A model generated the notes under the pieces. It searched no databases. It saw only the letters and a list, made by a program, of their open reading frames with translations, and was not told where the DNA came from. A program made the position numbers and the translations under genes. Of a stretch of 64,000 nt of DNA, positions 55,989-64,000 are shown piece after piece; positions within the stretch are counted from its first letter, which is position 1, and every line of letters starts with the position of its first letter. This DNA comes from Tubiluchus corallicola (taxonomy: Eukaryota; Priapulida; Priapulimorpha; Priapulimorphida; Tubiluchidae). The stretch lies in assembly GCA_030141605.1 (NCBI GenBank), contig JAQGDQ010000579.1, forward strand, positions 1 to 64,000, in the 5' to 3' direction.

Positions 55989-57085
55989 ATTTAAATCTGT
56001 AAAAATAATTTACACCAATTAATCCAATTCAACAGAAAAGCGGAAACTGCAAGTGCAAACCAAAAACAAACACATAGAAAAACGATCAGACGTGCCCTGC
56101 ATACAATGTTCAGCCATTCAAACTTTTTCTGTTGTTCAGACTGCCTGACAGCCCACAAAAAGTTAAAAGTACACAGTTCACGTAGGCTGAACAATGAAGC
56201 ATACCTGCACTCATAAACAAGTAACTAAATAAATGTTTAATTGGGTTAAATAAAATGTAATTACAAAAATGTAGATTATCATGCCAATAAAAAACCTAGC
56301 ATCACCCAGCTGAACAAATGAAGTGGTAATTTCAACACCTACAAACAATGCCTCTTCAAAATGAATTCATGTGAGACTTAACAGCCTACATACTCCCAAT
56401 GCAAGGGGATAATCAGAACAGTAGGGATTAGAGTTCCACCAGGTGACCTGCAAATAATTATGCTCTATTGTGTTCTAATGAAAAGACAGTGATTGAGCGA
56501 ACTGGTTTCTGTAGGAGATCCATGCAATCCATCCATCCAGTCTAGGAAAACGTCCAAAATTCAGCCACTGATCAAATGATACAAATATGCTATAGTCTTT
56601 CCACGCTAAGCCTACGATTTAAATTACAATGAGTTTTCAGCTTTATTGCTGCTCTTAACATCATGTATCACTATCATAGTTTTCAATGTAATTGTGCAGA
56701 TTTCAAATTCGTCTGATCTCGGCATTGTTTGCAGTTTTTAACAAGCTATCCATTTTTCATCACGTACTACACACAGTAATGTTTATTGTTTATTATGTGT
56801 CTACAATGAAGTATGTTGAAAGAATAAACGTGAAGCGATTCTAAATTATTTCCAGTTTCATTTGCTTTACAAAAAGTCATTGGCGTTACCACTTAGTGAA
56901 CGTACGTTTTAACTAACAAATTCCGTTACGATGAGCTCTAGCTTTGAACGAATTTCACCAGGGCTAATGTGCATTTCGAGCACAATTCGAACAAACTGAA
57001 ATGACATTAACTACTTAAATAAATTGGCAGTGTCATGCGGACAGCAAAAATGCTAAACTGACGCAAAATCGAAATCATAGCTTAC
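55989..57085. other. first kilobase of intron 1 next to the signal exon
   Basis: No repeats recognised. As the 5' end of a very long first intron it is a plausible place for enhancers, but no site can be named. Confidence 0.4.
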
Positions 57086-57137
57086 CGGTTAGCACCAAAG
57101 TCGTAAGTAACCAGCATAGGTGTATCCACAACACCAT
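57086..57137 (-). CDS. NCAM: NCAM-like gene, exon 1 (coding): signal peptide
   Basis: ATG at 57137 is followed by MVLWIHLCWLLTTLVLT and a G before the donor GTAAGC (57085). Phase 1 matches the acceptor at 14254, giving ...VLTGA|QEVHITP with a good signal-peptidase site (Thr at -3, Ala at -1). The stretch is a short n-region plus a 14-residue hydrophobic core, as expected for a secreted Ig adhesion molecule. It is too short for automatic frame calling. It was chosen because it gives a signal peptide, a consensus donor and the right phase. An alternative or additional upstream exon cannot be excluded. Confidence 0.72.
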
Positions 57138-58850
57138 GTTTTTGGTTTTCCCTTCCACGAGCTTGTAAATAAAAACGATGCAGATTTTAGAAACACAATC
57201 AAAAACGCGCCCTATGCATCAAAACAGCCACTGTACAGTACTGTACCACTGTCGCTTCACCAACGGACCGTGTCACTTGGACGCGCACCTAAAAATCAAT
57301 GCGCGTACACGCCTTTCTGTTTTTGCTAAACAATGTCTGGCGAATGGATGCTTTTGGTATTGATTTTCGTATGAGCCCTCAAATAATACCGTATTTTAAA
57401 GTCCTGAGCTGCTAAAATTGCCTCTTGTGTTACTGAGTGCCTTTATTATGCGTGGGATACGTTACGTCTCGAGCAAATTGTTGGATGCTACAAAAGCTGA
57501 GGCGAATTAATCATACACCTGAGATCCGGCCCAGGCGGAAAATAGATACCTAGCGCCATCTCGTTCCAGCAATAACACACCCAAGCAAATTGCGCAAAAA
57601 GCCCCAGGCACAGACAAAAAATCAACTCATATGTTGAAAGAATTGAGTCATGACCCGATGACTAATAAAAGTGTTTCATTTTATTATGCCTTTATGTCGA
57701 CAAGTTTGCAACCTGAAAATTATGTAGTTAAGTAAGCCACGCTATGTTCAGTTAACTATTGCTATTAATTAACTAAATAAATTTGAAGTTCTAAATTTAC
57801 AGTACAAAAACTTGGACATGGATGATTGTTAACTTATAGCACAACGAGGTGTAAAAAATCCGTTTCGGTTAAGTTGAGGCCACTTAGCATCATTATCTTA
57901 TGACACAAGCAAAATGATTTATTGCTCTGAACATTTTTTCTTAGTAGAGGATTGGCGCTTTTAATGATTTGATATTGTCGTGTGTGTTGTAGTTTTAATG
58001 TATGTGGTGCATTAAATTGAATTTTTTATAAGAAAAGTCGATTTCCACCTTATCTTAGTAAATTACTGCTTCATTAGTTCCAGGAAAAACTAAGTATAGG
58101 CTACAGCAGACGTTAATTGCTCCCTCCCTATTCATGGAACCACTTTTGCGGTAACAGAGTGTAAAATTAATGTAGTATGTAAGAGTATTTGGTTTTATAA
58201 AATGAGCGTACAAATTAGATATCATCAAGATCTAGTACTTTTCTCTGAGTCAACTGAAACGTACAACAATAATTATAACAATTTTTTACGAAATTGAGGT
58301 GAAACAGAGATCTCCAAAGTTCTTTGCACTACTGCGCAGATAAGGTGTATGTACACAGTATCGGAAGACTTTGAGATCCTTTGCAGAATTTACGCATATA
58401 ATAAAGCGCTCTAAAGATTTTGACCTGTTAGTGCCATGTAGCGTGAGAATTCTAACTAAGTTGACTTGCTAGTGCCATCTAGCGCGAGAATTCTAACAAA
58501 TTGTTGTGATCAGCTGCGTTAAACAATTATTTTAATGTAGCTTAATTGAGTTGAAAAGTCAACAGACGGCGGGATATATAAACCCTGTGCGAAAGCATAA
58601 TTCTTTGCGAACCATGACCTGATTAGGGCAACGCCATTTTCAAATTAGTTTGGGTGTTTTGGACTGACAAAGCTGAAACTATCTTCAACCTGAGTTCGAC
58701 CATTTTTGGCACTTCAGTTGGGATGAAAAACGTGACCCTGATCAAAGAAGGGGGAAATGTCATCTATGTCAAGATCGCCTTAAACTGGGTTGGCTTCCAA
58801 AGAGACTCATATAAAATGTTACACGTATAAGTCAAACAGAATTAAGAACA
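57138..58850. promoter_or_regulatory. upstream region of the NCAM-like gene: 5' UTR and probable promoter
   Basis: Adjacent to the start codon on the minus strand. I cannot identify a TATA box or initiator with confidence. A 36-bp duplication with GCTAGTGCCATCTAGCGCGA lies at about 58430-58500. Confidence 0.35.
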
Positions 58851-59413
58851 ATGTTTAAAATCCCAATTTTACAAGCACATAAAGACTTCTACACAATCCT
58901 GTTTTTATATAAATACATCAACAATATTAACACGCCCTTCATCAAAAATAAGCTTCTACTCCTCTTGGAGCCAACATTAAATCCAAGAACACACAATATT
59001 AGACAAATACGCACTAATAACAAATACGGCAACAATTCTATCACTAAACAAGGAGTTCAACATTGGAATACTCTGCAATCAAATTTAAAACTAAATTAAA
59101 AATACATACGTTAAATCGTTTTGAAAACCCAACATACGTAAACGGTAATATATAATCATCTACAAATTTTATTTATCCACGTCCATTTTAAATTATATGT
59201 ATATATTGTGTATAGTCTATTATAATTTGCGTGTAACATTATAATGTACATTTTTTAAATTTTTGGCATAGTAGTTTTTAGTTTACACTGGACGTATTTG
59301 CCTTTAACAGTTGTGTGAATTTTATTCTCATGCTGCGATGTTCTTTTATGCTTTTATAGTTGTGAATATTGATTTTTTAAGGCATATAAAGATTATTATA
59401 TATATATATAAAT
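58851..59413 (+). pseudogene. 5'-truncated LINE: ORF2 C-terminus and 3' UTR
   Basis: The frame 58851-59099 reads LFLYKYINNINTPFI, then NPRTHNIRQIRTNNKYG and NSITKQGVQHWNTL. The HN.R....KYG..S...G...WN.L order is a usual ORF2 C-terminus of non-LTR elements. The UTR ends in a TATATA run at about 59396-59413. Confidence 0.65.
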
Positions 59414-60984
59414 ATAAAAATTGTCTGAAACTTTAAATGTGAAGTCTTTGTTCCTTGTTTATCCATAACTAATAAACAGCTATGCATCGAAGCCCTGAAA
59501 TTAATTTAAAAAATAGCTCATTTTCTTATTTTTAAATAATAAAATTACCCATCAATTCGAGTCCATATCATTCAAACTAACGTTCAATGTTGCTACATTA
59601 TGTGACTTTTGTCTAAATACAACAGAAACAGAACAGTCGACATGTTCAAAAATCATTTATTTTAAAAATAAGTTCAGCTGGTGCACCAAAGAAATTCTCT
59701 GATGGTCAGTATTAAGCAGAAGAAATTATACCAAAAATGATGCATTATTTCCAAAACGTAATGAAAATCAGCAAAAGTGACTAGGAAAATTATAATTCAA
59801 CGGTTCACAACTGCATAATTAGTAATAACATATTCTTTTAATTCTTTTTTGATGTTAACAAAATAAAATGAACGAAATTGTGTTTGATATCAATAGTAAC
59901 AATGGTTTTATTACAGAGTCACAGAGTGTAACAATAAGTTTCCTCTAAACTCTAATCTCTTACTTGACAAAGTCAAATAATCATAAGCCACCTTGCTTTT
60001 GATATCAAACAGGTCCAAACAGGATCATAATCGCGTAATATTAATTCAATCAATATTTGGAAAAACGAAAGACAGGTGTGATCAAACAAAAAAGGTGAAG
60101 TGTGAATGAATTAGTTTTGAAAACAATGTACTGTGTGATCTCTGACCTACATTTACTACAAAAATTTGCTGTAAATTGGATATCTCTGGTAGAATTCAGA
60201 AATCTTCCCTCCAAACACATTAAAAACGAAGAGAAAAACAGGAAATTGCCTAAAATGCCCTAATTTTAGTTGCACAAACAAGCGGTATCAATGAAACGAA
60301 ATAAAATTGCAACAACTTGGAACAGGATTGCATTGCGTTACATTGAATTGCCATCACAGAAACAACTAAACAACTGGAAGTTTTTAAAAAAACCGAAAAT
60401 TTGAGTTTTCTGTGCAAGCCATGATAAGCTTTTACTTAATCATAACAAATGAAATTTTGTTTACCATTTGTAAGCAGTTGTTCAGTAGCCATCATTAACA
60501 GTACACATAAATTAGATTCCTATGACTAACAATGAAGAAAAACTTCCGGTAACAGCACATAACTGAGATCATGCAGCAATTCTTAAATTTTAAGAAAATT
60601 ATGGATCCAAAAGCATTACTTATAAAGTGCTTGTTTTCGTTATTACCAAAGAAGTATCCCCACAAATAAGCCCACCTGGATGATTTTGGGATGCACAGTA
60701 CCTCCCCTCCCCCTCCCATCTCCCCCTCTGTGGTAATATACAGTTTAAGGAATGCACCAAAGCTTAAACTGAATATTGGCACAATATTACACTATAAATG
60801 CATCGAGGACGATAACTGATGGAGGAAATAATATTGTTGATATATCTGTTGTCGACTAAAATGTATTTGTTGCACAGTGGAAAACTCCAATCAGTAACAT
60901 TACATGTCAATACACTTAAAATAAATAGTTTACCCATATATGACTCCGCGGCTTGAAAATATGAAGTAATATGAAACAATTTCT
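59414..60984. other. upstream region without recognised genes
   Basis: AT-rich; minus frames at 60495-60782 and 60764-60979 lack domains. Confidence 0.4.
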
Positions 60985-61462
60985 ATCAAAACAGGCAGTA
61001 CTTTGAACTTCGTAGAAATTCAAAACAGGCAGTACTTTGAAATTTGTAGAAATTCAAAACAGGCAGTACTTTGAACAATGTAGAAATTCAAAACAGACAG
61101 TACTTTGAACAATGTAGAACTTGAAAACAGGCAGTACATTGAACTTTGTAGAAATTCAAAACAGGTAGTACTTTGAACTCTGTAAAAATTCAAAACAGGC
61201 AGTACATTGAACTTTGTAGAAATTCAAAACAGGCAGTACTTTGAACTCTGTAAAAATTCAAAACAGGCAGTACTTTGAACTCTGTGGAAATTCAAAACAG
61301 ACAGTCCTTTGAACTTTGTAGAAATTGAAAAGAGACAGTACTTTGAACTTTGTAGAAATTGAAAAGAGACAGTACTTTGAACTTTGTAGAAATTCAAAAC
61401 AGGCAGTACGTTGACTTACTGTAGAAATTCAAGAGGCAGTACTTTGAATTACTGTAGCAGTT
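60985..61462. repeat. 34-bp minisatellite, about 14 copies
   Basis: The unit contains GGCAGTACTTTGAACTTTGT and AGAAATTCAAAACA. Variants ATTGAA, AGACAG and AAAGAG mark a partly ordered array. Confidence 0.97.
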
Positions 61463-64000
61463 CCAACACTTGCAAAAGTACAAACAATGAATGAAAAATC
61501 CATCCTGATCTGCCAAACAAGATTGACACAGATAATAATCTATAAATTGTATCTCAAAATAAGTCTTAATTAATTTTCACACAAATTCGTTTCATTACAG
61601 AGGGTGTTACATGATTACAGAAGTGCTTTTTTACGTATTGTATTCCTTAGGAAAAGAACATTCTTAAACTCGTTATTCGAATCGTCCATAATGCATTCAT
61701 ACGAGATTCGAAGTAAATGACAAATACGAATAATTGATCGTATTTGCGATGCATTGAAGGCAGCAGCCGGTCAACAAAGTACTTCATTGTTACATTCTAA
61801 GTGCCCAGGAGAACTCTCTACTGTACACCTTTTCTCCGAGCACCAAGAAATGTGTCCAAACTTTGAACACGTTTTACTCAGAACCGATGCACAGCTGCTG
61901 CTGATTTGATTTTCTCAACGCTGCATAATTAGAATTTGAAAATCGTAAGAATTACGAATGTGACACTTTTTCAACTTCAAATCACTGCAGCCTCGAGAAT
62001 TAACACAGTACCCAAACGAGTAGACGGCAACTAGCTGGTACAGGTAGACGTACCAAGAAAGTGACTAGGTACAAAACGTCCACTTTGGTAGTAGTTGCGG
62101 TCTACAAACCAGTGAAAAACCAAAGCATCAAAATGAAGCTTCAGTTTTTAACCACCGATTTTTTGTACTCAAAGTTCTTAACATCGCTTAAGGAGACTCT
62201 ACTCCTACGATTCACCAAACTCGCCTCGAAGCAACGAAATCGTTCTTGCTCTTGACTTTACCCACCCAAGTCGTTAAATCATTCTCAAACACGAAAGTAG
62301 AAAGTCAGGCTTTTTGTCTGCGCACAGCCAGCCCTCTTATCTTCTAATACATTCAACTCCTGTTACTGGTACCAGTCTAAATATCGCATCAACACTTTGC
62401 TCTTTTCAGTGGGAAGCAGACAAACTGTCGCTAATTTACAACAGTTCTCATATACGGCAAACTAAAGCGGCAAAAACAACTTCGTTGCAAATTCACATGT
62501 TTCTAGTGTCCAATGCAAAAATCTTTTATTGACACCAAAGCTGTATAAACACAAGAAACTAGTTGAGGTTAGAAACACAAGGCATGCGAGATGACACGGT
62601 TCGACGAAAGAAGTGTCTGTCTGGCAATATTTTTTTGTTTTAAATATATTTTATGTAAACTGTGTACAAAGAAGACTAATGTCTGTGTTAAATTAACCAG
62701 TCAACCTCACTATGTTTAACATTATTCATTCACAAATCTGGTGTCAATAAAAAAACTGCGGAGTACCGAAACTAGACATGGAAACACTAAGACAGAATTG
62801 TGCTTTAGTACAATCTGTCATACACCACTTCACAATGAACTGATCTTAGATTTTGTGAAGCTTTTTTGTAACATCAAATCATATTTAATAAGCCAGACTC
62901 TTTTAAACATCGCAGACTAGATTCGGATGATGCCGCAGCAACAAGGGTGTCGTGCAGTACCTCACCAGAGACATCATAAGCAGATTTCACACAATCGATT
63001 TAAATGAGACTGGCCCGCTAAACATGAATTGTGACGGGAAGCTTTAGGCCAATAGAGCTGAAATCTTCCCTCCCCATTCGCCAACATTTCATGAAATGAC
63101 GATGACTAAAAATGAACAATATTTACAGGATGGCACAACTCACACACGACTGTCCATTCAGATTTCATATATCACACAGCCACCTTTTCTTTCCATTAAT
63201 CCTACGTACGATCAGCGAACTCACAATCCTCTCAATACGAACACGCATCAAACATCATGAACGTCGACAAATTCCAATGACAAGTAGTACAGCACAATAA
63301 TAATATGTACACACGACGGGAAGGGCTGCAAGATTGCTCGTTTTGCATTCCAATTCTTTAATTTTTTTGCACTTTAAAGAGCCTTCTTGATTCAATTAAA
63401 ACAGCAAAACTCTTGCAAAAGTAGCACCCACCATAGTCAACACTATACTACATGTCCAATACCAGCCACGTGTGAATTGGAAAAACATGAGCGTGAAACG
63501 ACAGCGCAAATGATATCAAAAATAGATTACAAAACTAGTCTATGATCTAGTAGCCCAATCATACAAGCCTGCGTGTGTAATATTTACACTATTTTACGTA
63601 AAATAGGAAATTTAGAATGCTGCACACAGCAGTATGATGACACAGTATTTGCTTGCGAATAAATTAAGTCGTTTTTTACATTTAATTTACTGAAACTCTG
63701 TTAAGTGGTGGAAATTAAGCTGTCAGCCATTTTTGCACCACAACATACACGCTGTTCATAATCAACAATTTCTTATCAATTCTGCGTCCATTAGTCAATT
63801 CCTTTACATTTGTTAAAAGTTCAAATCAATTCTACATCTCAAACATTCCTCATCAAGCCAAGTTATGCTAGTTGAAAAAAAATCAAAGTTGCTTGTGCGA
63901 GGAAAAAACGGCGACTGCACCATGACTGGGCTACTAGACTGTACACGATTCTCAGCAAAATGCGGCTTTTCGTTACCAAGCCGACGGCGGAGAAATGTAA
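61463..64000. other. repeat-poor right edge; possible promoter region or 3' UTR of a neighbouring gene
   Basis: None of the MITE, SINE or LINE families seen elsewhere occurs here. Only frames of up to 72 codons exist and none has a domain. A minus frame open from the right edge to about 63865 could be a last coding exon but is not recognisable. Confidence 0.35.

Larger units (their letters stand above)
14255..57085 (-). other. intron 1 of the NCAM-like gene, about 42.8 kb, repeat-filled
   Basis: It lies between the signal-peptide exon and Ig1. Donor GTAAGC and acceptor TTCTAG are both canonical and the phases agree. Contents are listed separately. No exon of another host gene was recognised with confidence inside it. 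Confidence 0.8.

Overview
This window is animal nuclear DNA. It has intron-split genes with GT-AG junctions, extracellular immunoglobulin (Ig) exons, AT-rich introns, SINEs, LINEs, an LTR, many miniature DNA transposons (MITEs) and satellites. There are no operons or bacterial signals. An 18S rRNA fragment reads like an invertebrate sequence. My best guess is a marine invertebrate bilaterian; phylum and species cannot be fixed from what I can see.

The one host gene recognised lies on the minus strand and fills the window from about 57.1 kb to beyond the left edge. It encodes an NCAM/Fasciclin-2-type cell adhesion molecule. Nine exons were placed by hand: a signal-peptide exon (57086-57137), then two exons for each of Ig1 (14101-14254, 12668-12810), Ig2 (11369-11503, 10172-10296), Ig3 (7734-7859, 6869-7025) and Ig4 (4239-4384, 1972-2137). 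All phases agree and the join is 401 codons plus one base without a stop. Ig5, the fibronectin repeats and the membrane anchor must lie beyond the left edge. Intron 1 is about 42.8 kb.

The introns are crowded with mobile DNA. At least four MITE families share TTAAAGG-type ends (called A, B, C and D here), which resembles Kolobok/T2-type MITEs. Other elements are a TA-flanked MITE that keeps the last 22 codons of a transposase, a hAT-like MITE, a 5S rRNA-headed SINE, a tRNA-headed SINE, and a solo LTR whose empty site survives in a nearby inverted duplicate. Several LINEs are 5'-truncated, and one is fused to a piece of 18S rRNA. At the left edge (1-1328, minus) a long open frame carries a complete set of SGNH-hydrolase residues and looks like a LINE ORF1.

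Mini- and microsatellites are frequent: 107-109 bp x7, about 64 bp, 81 bp x5, about 52 bp x12, 42 bp x6, 34 bp x14, TAATG, CTAT, TC and CAA. Upstream of exon 1 (57.1-64 kb), one LINE relic and one minisatellite were found. The last 2.5 kb is free of recognised repeats and could hold the promoter region or the 3' UTR of a neighbouring gene.
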